Shown here in pieces: positions 25,373 to 35,975 of a stretch of 64,000 nt of DNA. A program made the translations under genes and the position numbers. The stretch's first letter is position 1, and every line of letters starts with the position of its first letter. Source of the DNA: Schistocephalus solidus (taxonomy: Eukaryota; Platyhelminthes; Cestoda; Diphyllobothriidea; Diphyllobothriidae); assembly GCA_017591395.1 (NCBI GenBank), contig WEDG01008815.1, forward strand, positions 62,001 through 126,000, written 5' to 3'. The notes below the pieces were generated by a model that saw nothing but the letters and a program-made list of their open reading frames with translations, did not search any database and had not been told where the DNA came from.

Positions 25373-27341
25373 TTGGGCACCTTTTACCCTTTAGTATGGC
25401 GTGTGCAGGGCAGTGAGTCAGTTTATAGTGAATTGAGGCAAATATTCGCATTCCACGTGAGTGTGTGTGTGGCCACCACTGCCGTCGCCGCCGCCGCAGT
25501 TATTGAGGCTGGTAAAGTGATTCGTAAGCTAAAAAGCGGAACATCACCCCTCTCAATGGCATCTCTTCTCCCAACCTCAGTTTCTACAAGAAAAACGATG
25601 AAGCTGATGTGCCGTCGTCTGAACTGATGAAGAAGAAGAATAAATACCTCAATTAGCAGGTGTCAGTAGAAGAACTGGCACCCAAACCGGCTAATGAGTC
25701 CGTGAATGTGGTGGATGACGATAAGGAGAAACAGAGGAAAAAGAAGAAGAAACAAAATCGAAAGCACACTCTGGTCTGCGGCTGCGGAAGGAGCGCCTAC
25801 ATCGGCTAACAAAGTGAAGCTGGGGAACTCCATCACCGTTCCTGCCACCGCTGCGCACCCATAAAAACGCTGCATATGGTGAATGTGTTGACAAGTCTAG
25901 GCACTGGTTTACATTGCAATAACCACCTGTGACTAATCCCCGCATCAGATACATGTCAGGAGCGGACAGTGGACAAGTGCCTGGGAGAGGAAACAGAAAG
26001 TAAGTGTGACTAAGAGCACTCCGTTTCCATTGTTCTCAGTGCATATTCCTCCCTATCAACTATCTGAAGCTTTTTAAAACTATCACTATGAGCTATAAGT
26101 CATGGCTGCCAGGTGACAGGATAACTTGGTCCACCTTTCAGCGAAAAATGTCGCAAGCACATTTATTTGGCATCCTTGCCCATCCCTTGCTTTTCCGCAA
26201 AAAATTGGTTCAAAGTGCGGGGGAGGGCTGTTGCGGTGGCAAGCGTAAACCAGTTGTTTAACTTCATCAACCGCTGAATTCGACCGCATCTCTGATCCTC
26301 TTAACTCTCGTCTTGACACGTCTCGGGTGGGTTATGGAGGAGAGAGTGCGGCAGCTGGTACAGAATTCTACTATCACTATAAACTGACGAAGGTTGTTCA
26401 ATCGCCGAAATCTTGGTTTTATTCATCTGGAGCCCATCGTCAAAGATAAAAGTGGCAAGAAAAGTAACCAACAGTTATAGGGGGCCGGGGCCAATCAGAC
26501 ACCAGGTACTCCAGTCCGGAGGTGACTACTCAGGGCACCGTACGCCAGCGTCAGATCGATAAATCAATTTACCGAGATATACTTGGAGGCCAGGCTTCAA
26601 GCAACCCTCGACTCATCTTACATCTGGCATGGGCGATTAAATTAGTTGCTGCAAAGTTAAACCCATGACCCGTTTCATAGGTGTAGATTGCCACTTGTGA
26701 TAAGCCGTCACTCCGTCTCACAGCCAGCTTATGCCCATGTTTGCGCGATCCAAGCATACGCCCAGTTTGTCCTGTGTAGTTACAGGAACAGTTTTGGCAT
26801 GAGATGTGATACACTTCACCCGACTGTTGATTAGGATTTAAGCTGTTCTTGATTTTCATGACCCTGCGGCGCATGGTAGCTTTGGCCCGGTGCGCGATTC
26901 CGACACAGTCCCGCAGCAATGCATTCTGTCGCTTCTGACGTGTTCTTGATGCATGACAACGCATGCTATACCATCGGGGCTTGTTCTGTTTGGATCCTCC
27001 GAGGGCGAACACGCAGGCGTTGACTTATGAACGCCTTCGGACAGCTGTTCCGCATAAAATTGTCGCAGAAGTAACGGGCGTCACGTGCTTTTTCTGCCGG
27101 GTGCTGCAATGAGTCTGGATGCGTTTGAACAGTGTTCTCACACAGCTTCATTTGTGAACCATCGGATGGAGCGCCTACATCGGTAAACAAAGTGAAGCTG
27201 GGGAACTCCATCACTGTTTCTGCCACCGCTGCTGAAGTCGACAGTGTGCTCACAATGCCGAAGAAAAAGAAGAAGAAGAAGATGTTGGTGGCCCCGGCCG
27301 CGGCAGTTGCATCCGTGCCTGCCGAGCTGGAGGAGGATTAG
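25373..27341 (+). pseudogene. Lys-rich reading frame split by a Penelope-like insertion (arm A copy)
   Basis: The left part (25,373-25,854) reads VIEAGKVIRKLK and, after a frameshift, a Lys/Arg cluster (KKKKKQNRKHTL) and a region corresponding to SANKVKLGNSITVPATAA in the A' copy. The sequence at 27,169-27,341 repeats SVNKVKLGNSITVSATAA and continues EVDSVLTMPKKKKKKKMLVA to ...ELEED-stop. The 64 bp encoding the shared part occurs on both sides of the PLE piece (25,791-25,854 and 27,169-27,232; about 60 of 64 identical). So a PLE probably landed inside this frame and duplicated the site. The A' copy (minus strand) is less damaged but also has an in-frame TAG. The Ala-rich and Lys-rich composition gives no family assignment; it could be a captured host exon or part of another element. 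Confidence 0.5.
25855..27168 (-). mobile_element. 5'-truncated Penelope-like element (arm A copy)
   Basis: Penelope-like elements (PLEs) encode a reverse transcriptase followed by a GIY-YIG endonuclease. On the minus strand, 27,012-26,572 encodes the GIY-YIG part: VYHISCQNCSCNYTGQTGRM, then a basic stretch with HKLAVRRSDGLSQVA. The few residues before it (VRTLFKRIQTHC-like in another frame) are the RT-endonuclease linker. The RT itself is missing: the element begins at the 'SDGSQMK' junction at 27,168. Downstream of the ORF lies a piece of repeat R (about 26,035-26,400), and the element ends where the 64-bp flanking duplication begins (25,854). It is dead through truncation. Confidence 0.8.
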
Positions 27342-27789
27342 TTATTCGGCATGTAAAAATCCGCAACTTCTTTCGAGTTCATCTCTCTTTCACGTTGGTG
27401 CCCCAAACCCGCCCATCGACAGTCGGTCCCGGGTATTTGCTGTCTCGTCCTTATTCGGTGTTATGATTAACCAGGACCAACCATTTTCCCTGATTGTTAG
27501 CGCTGTCATGGCATATTAGTAGGAGTATTACACATGGTCGACATCGTCAGATTACGACGATAGAACTGACGTTTGTAGTCAGGCTGCTGTACGTCTTATA
27601 TCCTGACAGAAATTCATCACTAATTTATCTTATTTTGTTGCATGTACACTGCATGAGGACAAGACACAGTAAAATAAAACCACTCACCAGTAGGACTGGT
27701 ATGTAGTTTGGCGTCCTTGGTAGGGTTTAAGTGTCTACGAAATGGTCGTTTTTATTCTGACAGTTGACTGGTGCCTTGTGAATGGGAAA
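27342..27789. other. palindrome 1 spacer, left part; nothing recognised
   Basis: A + frame at 27,244-27,519 contains GAPNPPIDSRSR, faintly like GAPNPLIPSSNGKDF in the frame at 35,305-35,541. The similarity is too short to interpret. No other feature seen. Confidence 0.4.
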
Positions 27790-28445
27790 AGGTAGTGACG
27801 TCGATTGTTTTCGGCGCATTTTCCGCACCATATACAATCTGACGTGCTTTAAGCTATAATGGTGAACTAACAGCCGTGCCTTGGAAGGTTACCAACTGAC
27901 AGGATAACCAAGACCGCGCAGACAGTCCGGTGCGTGTATGTGTGTATGGTATGCGGGTGGGGGTAGAGAGTGAGGTTTATGGCTCAGGGCATTTTCCTCC
28001 CTATAAACAATCTGAAGTGCTTGAAACTATCAGGGTGCGCTAAAAGCCGTGGCTTGGAAGGTTGACAACGGACGGGATAACTCGGACCATGTGGTCAGCA
28101 CCGTGTGTACGCTTGTGCGCAATGGACGATTGGAGAACTAAGATTCAGGCTGCAATGGCTTCTTCTTAATGTGGCCTTTATGGCACTCCCACTCATTTGG
28201 GATCCGCGCCGACCCTCTCTTGTTTTGATGTGTTATTGTTTGGTGTAGGCCCACAGTGCATGGGCCTGCGCACTCTCCCATCCCCGGTTTTCTTGACCCT
28301 CTCTTGACACCGGGTTCAGGTTGGGGAGTAGAACAGAGAGTGAGGTAGATGCATCGCAAGTCTATTCTCATTATAATCCAGTGCAAGTCATCGTCCCTGC
28401 ACAACATATGGTGGAGATTGTCGAACATGACGGTCGAACTAACAT
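27790..28445 (+). repeat. R repeat, with the head module present twice
   Basis: The module 'gccgtgccttggaaggttaccaactgacaggataacc' near 27,875 is repeated near 28,045 as 'gccgtggcttggaaggttgacaacggacgggataactcgg'. It is followed by the normal R body and its 3' end 'cggtcgaactaac' near 28,440. It directly precedes the PLE RT region on the same strand, while the R piece behind the PLE ORF is inverted, so the PLE is bracketed by R in opposite orientations. The 170-codon minus-strand frame here is a by-product of R. Confidence 0.75.
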
Positions 28446-31082
28446 ATAAGTAAAGAATAAGAACAAGAACAAGAAGAATAAGATTGTTCGCTCGGCTCTG
28501 GTGCATTATAGACAAACCAAGAGGCGAGTGATTTTCGAACAAAAACGTAATCGAATACAGCCATCCGACACAGGAACCACAAACTTGGTCCCAGAGATTA
28601 ATGCAGCAGCAGCTACGGGTGCTGTGGCATGAAGCTTGTTTTAAAATCATCGATGCCGATGCTGTGGGCTACATTGCAGTCATGGAATCCATGCTTGTGA
28701 AAACTGAAACAACCGAAGATAAAAATTAATAGGTCCGACAACGTGTCACCTCACCAGCCCAATACGTTTGGAGGAATGAGTCAACAGCTATGAAATAACT
28801 AAGGACGAATGAACAAATCATCATGTTACCCGCTGATAAGTGACGATTAACTGTCGTAATGAATTGAGAAGACTGCAATGGGAAAGCCAAGGCCAAGAGA
28901 GAAGTTTACATCACAGCACAGGATGCACAAGCTAAAGCAATAGCAGGTGAGCTGACTAAATTACTCGGAGAATTCAAACGTCAAAATGTGATCACGGCGA
29001 ACGAACGGGACCAAATGGCACCAACGAATAGTGCCCTGGTTTGCTTCTGTGGTCTGCCAAAGATCCATAAACCAAATTTTCAAATGCAGCCAATCGTTGC
29101 CCTAAAAGGTAGCCCCACCTATTATCTGGCAAAACGGATGAACTCGAAACTAAAATTCTTCTAAAACAATTTGACTACCTCAGTTGTTAAGCCTCCGAAT
29201 TCTTGGCAGACTTCCAAGATCGGACGATTCAATCGGACGAAACGATGGACTCCTTCGACGTGACATAATTAGTTACATCCATCCCGCCAAGTTAAGTAAA
29301 AGCAGTCTTGTGCAGGAAACTTGAGGAGTCATATGATAAAACCCAGAGCTCGCTCAAAATTGAACACCTTAGGAAGCTGTTCAAATTTGTCAAAAGACCT
29401 TCTTCACCTTTGCCGGTGATCAGCAGAGCAAGGGAACTCCAATGGGCTCCCCAATCCCCGGTTTAGTGGCAGAATTGATCATACAAGAGCTGGAAAAGAT
29501 TGCTTTCACCCAACAGCAGCCTATTATTTGGCGCCGTTACGCAGCCGACACATTTTTTATCATCAAGATGAACATGTTGCAGCATTTACGTGATCACCTT
29601 AACTCAATCTTCCCAAATATACAATTCACGAGGGAAGAAGAAAAAGATCAGCAGCTCCTCTTCCTTTATTTATTCGTCGGGCGAAGTCCCATCGGCAAAA
29701 TAGAAACAACGGTCTCCAGGAAGGTGACGAACACCACGCAACTTCTCAATTTTCACAGCAACCATCCGATGGTTCACAAATGAAGCTCTGTGAGAACACT
29801 GTTCAAACGCATCCAGACTCATTGCAGCACCCGGCAGAAAAAGCACGTGACGCCCGTTACTTCTGCGACAATTTTATGCGGAACAGCTGTCCGAAGGCGT
29901 TCATAAGTCAACGCCTGCGTGTTCGCCCTCGGAGGATCCAAACAGAACAAGCCCTGATGGTATAGCATGCGTTGTCATGCATCAAGAACACGTCAGAAGC
30001 GACAGAATGCATTGCTGCGGGACTGTGTCGGAATCGCGCACCGGGCCAAAGCTACCATGCGCCGCAGGGTCATGAAAATCAAGAACAGCTTAAATCCTAA
30101 TCAACAGTCGGGTGAAGTGTATCACATCTCATGCCAAAACTGTTCCTGTAACTACACAGGACAAACTGGGCGTATGCTTGGATCGCGCAAAGATGGGCAT
30201 AAGCTGGCTGTGAGACGGAGTGACGGCTTATCACAAGTGGCAATCTACACCTATGAAACGGATCATGGGTTTAACTTTGCAGCCACTAATTTAATCGCCC
30301 ATGCCAGATGTAAGATGAGTCGAGGGTTGCTTGAAGCCTGGCCTCCAAGTATATCTCGGTAAATTGATTTATCGATCTGACGCTGGCGTACGGTGCCCTG
30401 AGTAGTCACCTCCGGACTGGAGTACCTGGTGTCTGATTGGCCCCGGCCCCTATAACTGTTGGTTACTTTTTCTTGCCACTTTTATCTTTGACGATGGGCT
30501 CCAGATGAATAAAACCAAGATTTCGGCGATTGAACAACCTTCGTCAGTTTATAGTGATAGTAGAATTCTGTACCATCTGCCGCACTCTCTCCTCCATAAC
30601 CCACCCGAGACGTGTCAAGACGGAGTTAAGAGGATCAGAGATGCGGTCGAATTCAGCGGTTGATGAAGTTAAACAACTCGTTTACGCTTGCCACCGCAAC
30701 AACCCTCCCCCGCACTTTGAACCAATTTTTTTGCGGAAAAAGCAAGGGATGGGCAGGGATGCCAAATAAATGTGCTTGCGACATTTTTTTCGCTGAAAAG
30801 GTGGACCAAGTTATCCTGTCACCTGGCAGCCATGACTTATAGCTCATAGTGATAGTTTTTAAAAAGCGTCAGATAGTTTATAGGGAGGAATATGCACTGA
30901 GAACAATGGAAACGGAGTGCTCTTAGTCACACTTACTTTCTGTTTCCTCTCCCAGGCACTTGTCCACTGTCCGCTCCTGACATGTATCTGATGCGGGGAT
31001 TAGTCACAGGTGGTTATTGCAATGTAAACCAGTGCCTAGACTTGTCAACACATTCACCATATGCAGCGTTTTTATGGGTGCG
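28446..31082 (+). mobile_element. Penelope-like element, RT plus GIY-YIG, inactive
   Basis: A PLE copy with a recognisable RT: an LPADK motif near 28,829 (a stop replaces the following Gly), CGLPKIHKPNFQMQPIVALK at about 29,050, GSPIPGLVAELIIQELEK at 29,445, and a catalytic-site region reading RRYAADTFFII where YVDD is expected. Then FPNIQFTREEEKDQQLLFLY, the linker and GIY-YIG (to 30,362). Stops and frameshifts are frequent, and the YVDD-to-YAAD change removes a catalytic Asp. Downstream are an inverted R piece (about 30,530-30,960) and the end at 31,082, where the Lys-rich frame begins. The part from 29,762 onward belongs to arm A'; the RT part is unique to this side. Confidence 0.85.
28620..30362 (+). 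pseudogene. PLE reverse transcriptase / GIY-YIG endonuclease, broken
   Basis: The protein would copy PLE RNA at a target end (RT) and cleave DNA (GIY-YIG). The order seen is: an N-terminal region with AVMESMLVKTETTEDKN near 28,680; LPADK; EVYITAQDAQAKAIAGELTK; PKIHK; GSPxxG; the degenerate YAAD; LNFHSNHPMVHK-stop at 29,783; the linker frame VRTLFKRIQTHCSTRQKKH; and the GIY-YIG frame 29,967-30,362 with YHISCQNCSCNYTGQTGR, an Arg/His-rich helix and the C-terminal LLEAWPPSISR. At least four frame interruptions occur. The PKIHK motif and GIY-YIG together are diagnostic of PLEs as a family. It is not expected to be active. Confidence 0.85.
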
Positions 31083-31566
31083 CAGCGGTGGCAGGAACGG
31101 TGATGGAGTTCCCCAGCTTCACTTTGTTAGCCGATGTAGGCGCTCCTTCCGCAGCCGCAGACTCAGACAGAGTGTGCTTTCGATTTTGTTTCTTCTTCTT
31201 CTTCTGTTTCTCCTTATCGTCATCCACCACATTCACGGACTCATTAGCCGGTTTGGGTGCCAGTTCTTCTACTGACACCTGCTAATTGAGGTATTTATTC
31301 TTCTTCTTCATCAGTTCAGACGACGGCACATCAGCTTCATCGTTTTTCTTGTAGAAACTGAGGTTGGGAGAAGAGATGCCATTGAGAGGGGTGATGTTCC
31401 GCTCTTTTAGCTTACGAATCACTTTACCAGCCTCAATAACTGCGGCGGCGGCGACGGCAGTGGTGGCCACACACACACTCACGTGGAATGCGAATATTTG
31501 CCTCAATTCACTATAAACTGACTCACTGCCCTGCACACGCCATACTAAAGGGCAAAAGGTGCCCAA
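31083..31566 (-). pseudogene. Lys-rich reading frame, arm A' copy
   Basis: Better preserved than its mate in arm A. The minus-strand frame 31,566-31,282 reads ...AAAAVIEAGKVIRKLKERN then SPNLSFYKKNDEADVPSSEL and MKKKNKYLN, an in-frame TAG, then VSVEELAPKPANESVNVVDD, KEKQKKKKKQNRKH and SANKVKLGNSITVPATAA up to the PLE boundary. Composition (Lys/Asn/Ser rich, Asp cluster before a poly-Lys run) suggests a disordered nuclear or nucleolar protein segment, but no family is recognised. The shared TAG suggests it was already dead before the arms were duplicated. Confidence 0.4.
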
Positions 31567-31682
31567 TTGAAAACTGTGTACTTATCAACGTTACCGTTGC
31601 TCCGCTGTACGATCTAAAGCCACCTGCTGATGATACGCAGAGGAACATCAGACGACCACCCGGGTTGTCCCGACCTACGATT

Positions 31683-31860
31683 ACTTTATCGTTTTTCGAT
31701 TAGACGAATGGGAATAAAGGACCCAGAGTGTGAAGCGTCGCACGAATGGGGAATGGTGTTTTCAGTTCCCTTTTTCGAGCGATTTTGTCGTTAACTGCCC
31801 TGGCTTTCGATACTCGGTATGCATCCGATAATCTGGCAACTAAATGTAAGTCAACTTAAC
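31683..31860 (-). other. unassigned coding-looking stretch shared by both arms
   Basis: On the minus strand one frame reads LVARLSDAYRVSKARAVNDK then IARKRELKTPFPIRATLHTL. The arm A copy (25,080-25,290, +) has the same reading with shifts. It lies upstream of the Lys-rich frame on the same strand and may have been part of the same ancestral gene. No family recognised. Confidence 0.25.
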
Positions 31861-33579
31861 ATTTTCCAAACACAATCGATCGCTCTGCAGCTAGAATCAG
31901 TCCCAACGCCTGCTGCTAGAAAGGCTCAGTCGATAATCTGTTGAGGTGTACGCTGCGATATAGACTATGCGATCGGCATGAAAGTATTATGTTGGTACTT
32001 TTGTCAGCACCCACTCTACCACACTGGTGCCGTCTATGACGAGTCATCAGTTAAAACGTCTAGCCATAAAGAAACACTCTCTTCGGAGCGACTAATGGCA
32101 GGTTATAGACAAAACCATCTTTTACGGTGAGGCTTTAATCATCACCTTCGTGCACTGAGAATGTAAAGTGTGTGAAGGGGTTAGAACCGGTATTGCAATA
32201 GGAGATATGTAGGAAGATAAAATACCAAACTATCGTGCTGCCGTGAATGATTGCACTTTAAAAACGATCGATGAGATGTTCACACAGGTACTGGGCACCA
32301 ACGTCGACAAAACGAAGGAAACTGCTTCCAAGGCGTTCTATTTCGTAGTTGGCAGGAAAGTGTCTTGAATATAATTTATTTCTGGTTGAAAGGACGATTG
32401 CTTATACATGAGAGAGATGGTAAGATGAGCTAAAGGGGGATGTGGGCTGACCTTTCGCTTGTGTTCACTGCTGCGCACTAAAAGTCATTGACCTGTTTTC
32501 TTGATCTAAGCCAAGAGCAGACAGTATCTGGGCTGAGATAAAGGCATTATCCTGTCATTCTTTCGGCCTGTGATCTTCAGCTAGTATTAATACTGGCCTC
32601 AGGCTGATTTTTTCCTGTGTTAGGCATGCAGGTCCAGAGCACGGCGTCACCGTTTTATGGCCAGAGTGGTTCTTTTTATGACATAGGGCGAGGCCAGTCA
32701 GGGCCATAACAGCGCGTATTCTGCTCTTCTACTTTGTACCTCTTTTCCATGTCCAAAGTAGTTAAGCTAAACGTCCATTTTATAACAACTGGAGTTGAGC
32801 AAGCGATATGCGCAATCCAACCCGCTCGAAAATAGGTTCTTAGCACAGAAGTAGGGTTGAAATTTGTGGTAGCAGACTTCGGAACCCAAAAAAGCCCTCA
32901 TTCGTTTGCTACAAGCCAACGTCCGTATTCTAGAGGCGGTCTCCAGCATACATGTTTTTTCACAAAATATATTATTTGTTTGAGGAACTTTTACAAACTA
33001 ACACCACCTGGACCTTCAAACGCTTCGCTCATATTATATTAGAAAATGACTATAAGAACGGATTTTTTAGAGGGAGTGCTCTGAAACAGTCATTTATCTT
33101 GAAAACCGACCCTTTGTTTCGAATTTTCCCAGTTCCTTTTATTGAAGGCCAAAACTGTGCGCAAAGCGTGGCATCCTGTTTAAGTCGGCTATTCTGGCAG
33201 CCACGGGATACAGTCTACTGAAAAACTCACAAACTGCCTCACCGAAAACTGAATTTGATTTAGTCTGTTTGTTTTTACTGTTAATAGCGAAACTCCTTAA
33301 ATGGCCAAAGTTCATTGAATTCATAATAACTCAGAAAGCGGTCAAACTGCCTCATAAAAAAATTAAGGACGTTAGGTTAAAAGGTATTCATATGATACAA
33401 TATTCGAGCTGCATCCTAGACTAGGTTACCCAGCTTTTTGATCATTCGTGATCTCCTCTCCGTTTATGACACCGATTCATTACCTTGCTTGCAGTTCCAA
33501 AGTCTTTCGGCTTCCAGATGGGATAAATTTCGTACGTTGCAATAGGGGGGGGTATGTGTCTAAACTCCCGGCTCCCGAT

Positions 33580-33662
33580 GGGGCCTCATATCTCAGGTGG
33601 TTAGAGCGGTGGCTGTACTAAAACATTCTCCTTACTGTGGCGGGTTTGAAACCCCTCTTGGC
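33580..33662 (+). mobile_element. tRNA-derived SINE head / tRNA pseudogene (arm B copy)
   Basis: It has tRNA-like internal promoters: 'tatctcaggtggttagagcg' (box A type) and 'gcgggtttgaaacc' (box B type). The better copy at 56,960-57,050 has a near-complete acceptor stem, but the anticodon stem does not pair. I therefore call it a decayed SINE or tRNA pseudogene. Confidence 0.6.
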
Positions 33663-34639
33663 CGCCGAGTTATCTACAACTGGGTCAAATGAACTAAGAA
33701 ATCTGACAAATTAGTTAGTTAACTATGCGGCCCCTTGAGTTGAGTCGACTTGAAAACAAAGCTCTATAATTCCTTTGCCCCAAGTTTGCGGCTCACAATA
33801 CGCAATATGCCGTGGAAAGGGGCCGATTGAGGTCAAAAATATGAGAGGAATACGCGAGTCCAAATCTATTCTAGGTTAATCTAATTAGTCTTTCAGCACA
33901 GGCAGTCCGCGGAAAATGACTTGGTTTGTTCGAACTTATTGCTGAAGTATCCTGACACTCCAGCAATGAGTATTCCTAACTAGCACCCTCCTGAAAGCGT
34001 TGCTCGTCCCACCTCGAAAAATAATCGTGACAGCGCCTGACTGCTCGGCAGTTTTTGAACTACACATAATTCAAACTTGAACTCCGAAGTAATTTTCATA
34101 CGATGCACTGCCAGAGAGGAAGGTTATAAACTAGCTATTTCATTCAATTTATTGAACTGGGAAAAAAACCAACAAAGCTGACGATATACTAACGTCCATT
34201 CAATGCTAGACTGGTTGATACAGCAATGATTCCAGGCTTATTTGCGGTCTCTTTAACTTGTCTTTGGTCAGGCCAACATATATGACGAAGGAAAATCGGC
34301 ATGCCGGAAGTAGAATAGGGTTCAGTCGCGTAAAAAGCTGAAAATCCTGCCTGCGTGTGCCACACACGCCTGGTCAACACAAGATACATCTTTTTTCACC
34401 GAAATACGAAGTGGTGGGTTCGGATCCCGCCTAAGTGGGAGGATCCAAGAGACACCATTTAGAAGTAGCCATCACGAGAAGACCAAGGATGTGGGGAAAT
34501 ATAGACCACATTGTCTACAAGTGAAGCTGCTCAAATGAAAACTCAAATCGAAGGTTCCAACAATGCTTTCATATCATTCGGTCTTTATTGGGGTGCATAG
34601 TCTACTTTGAGACAGTTCGACCCTCAATTTTGACGAGGT

Positions 34640-35275
34640 CCACCGTATGCTCCACGGAAGGGTGGTGCAGGGACAGTGACTTGCGTGTGAATTAGTTTTA
34701 AGTGATAGTAGCCTTGCGCTGCAGCTACTGCACTCTCTCCTCCTCCCCCACCTGAGCCCGGCGCCTAGACAGAGTCAAGAAGACCGGAGACGGGAGAGGA
34801 TGCAGGTGGTTGGCGGAGCCGCCACCACACCCTGGCTCGGATCCCACGGAGTGGAAGCGCCATAAAGGCCACATTAATAAGGAGCCATTGCAGCCTGACT
34901 CTCATTCCGCCAGTCAGGCACTTTACACAAAACGCACATTGGGCTGACCACGCGGTCCGAGTTATCCCGTCAGTTGGCAACCTTCCAAGCCACGGCTTTT
35001 AGCGCACCGTGATAGTTTCAAGCGCGTCAGATTGTTTATAGTGAGGAAAATGCGCTGAGCTGTTGACCTCACTCTCTCCCCCACCCCCACAATCAGACCA
35101 CCATCCGAGCCGGTCAGTTGTCTGATGTGGGAGTGGGCGCATTGGCTGACGGTTTGGAGAACCCGTCTTCGCGCGTCACAGCACGACCTGGCCCCCATAA
35201 CGCACACACCAGGATTCACTAAATCAGGGTATATAGAGGAGCCATCACCGTCTGACTCCCAACATAGTCTAATTA
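34640..35275 (-). repeat. R repeat, minus strand (arm B copy)
   Basis: Reads 'ggtggtgcagggacagtgac', 'agtgatagtagccttgcgct', 'gactctcattccgcc', 'cgagttatcccgtcagttgg' and 'ccttccaagccacggc' in order, the reverse complement of R. Its mate in arm B' is 55,359-56,020. Confidence 0.85.
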
Positions 35276-35304
35276 CTTAGCTTTGAAAGGTCAGACTGCA
35301 CGCA

Positions 35305-35541
35305 GTGGGAGCTCCGAACCCGTTAATCCCATCGTCAAATGGCAAGGATTTCAAGCAGACAACCTGTACCATATTACAAAATGACAACATAAACATTATC
35401 AGAGTTAGACAGACAGAAGCAGACGAGATTGAGCTAGCAGCTGCCTCAGCTTCTCCCTTAATCAAACCGCGTAAGCGCGCAGCTGACATGTTATTCCAAT
35501 GGGCCGACGCCCGCGTAGGTCAGAAATGTGTACATGAATAA
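35305..35541 (+). CDS. unassigned open frame preserved in both arms of palindrome 2
   Basis: A 78-codon frame: GAPNPLIPSSNGKDFKQ, TTCTILQNDNINIIRVRQTE, LAAASASPLIKPRKRAADML. The B' copy (minus strand, 55,315-55,124) stays open for at least 63 codons with few substitutions (E to Q, D to S). The composition is protein-like (polar N-terminus, acidic stretch, basic PRKR) and the frame could be one exon of a host gene, since it lies between 'cacgcag' (a possible acceptor) and a stop. No family recognised and no other exon found. Preservation in both arms may only reflect recent duplication. Confidence 0.25.
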   Translation: MGAPNPLIPSSNGKDFKQTTCTILQNDNINIIRVRQTEADEIELAAASASPLIKPRKRAADMLFQWADARVGQKCVHE

Positions 35542-35975
35542 AAGAAGAAATCCCTCAAAGAAAAATGCGTTTCTCTATGAAGTCTTTGACTGCCTCCCCA
35601 TCACGTGTTCCCACGAAGGGATTCATATTTCCCGAACACAGTCCTTGATTTCAAACGATACTTATGAATTTGAAATTTATGTAGTTGAACTAGTAATTTG
35701 CATTGTTTGAATCGTCCACACACTGACACAAGCTGATTCTTTTTGGGCTGACATCAGTCCATCCACCAGCGGAAAGGATTTCTTCTGTTACTCATCAGCT
35801 GAGGGCATGCGAGTGTTATCTAGTATTTGAATCAAATTAGAAGAATCCGAGTTCATGGGCATAACGTCTTTTGACCGTCAAAACGATATTCTGAACAAAT
35901 GAGCAAAAAAGAGTGAAAATATAATAATTGGGATAAAAATGTGCGAAAGGAGTATGTGAATATGCCTTAAAAGTT

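Larger units (their letters stand above)
23466..27168. repeat. palindrome 1, left arm A
   Basis: The whole segment recurs in reverse complement as arm A' (29,762-33,501). Outer boundary: similarity starts at 'tttggagctgcaagc' (its mate 'gcttgcagttccaaa' ends at 33,501). Inner boundary: 'ccatcggatgg' at 27,159-27,169 pairs with 'ccatccgatgg' at 29,762. The arms differ by scattered substitutions and small indels, so they are not an exact copy. The arm carries, from left: unassigned sequence, the broken Lys-rich frame, and the tail of a Penelope-like element on the minus strand. Confidence 0.93.
29762..33501. repeat. palindrome 1, right arm A'
   Basis: Reverse-complement mate of 23,466-27,168. 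Matching pairs include the 60-codon frame at 23,987-24,169 (+) and 32,767-32,949 (-), which are identical in protein, and the GIY-YIG frames. The right end lies about 16 bp from the start of arm B, which belongs to a second, unrelated palindrome. Confidence 0.93.

Noticed and set aside
28138..28650. 170-codon open frame on the minus strand
   Set aside because: It lies across the R repeat and the PLE border; similar frames arise in other R copies (e.g. 53,034-53,369) without conserved length. No motif.
33580..33662. tRNA gene in arm B and its mate at 56,960-57,050
   Set aside because: The anticodon stem does not form and the two copies differ by an insertion; treated as SINE or tRNA pseudogene.
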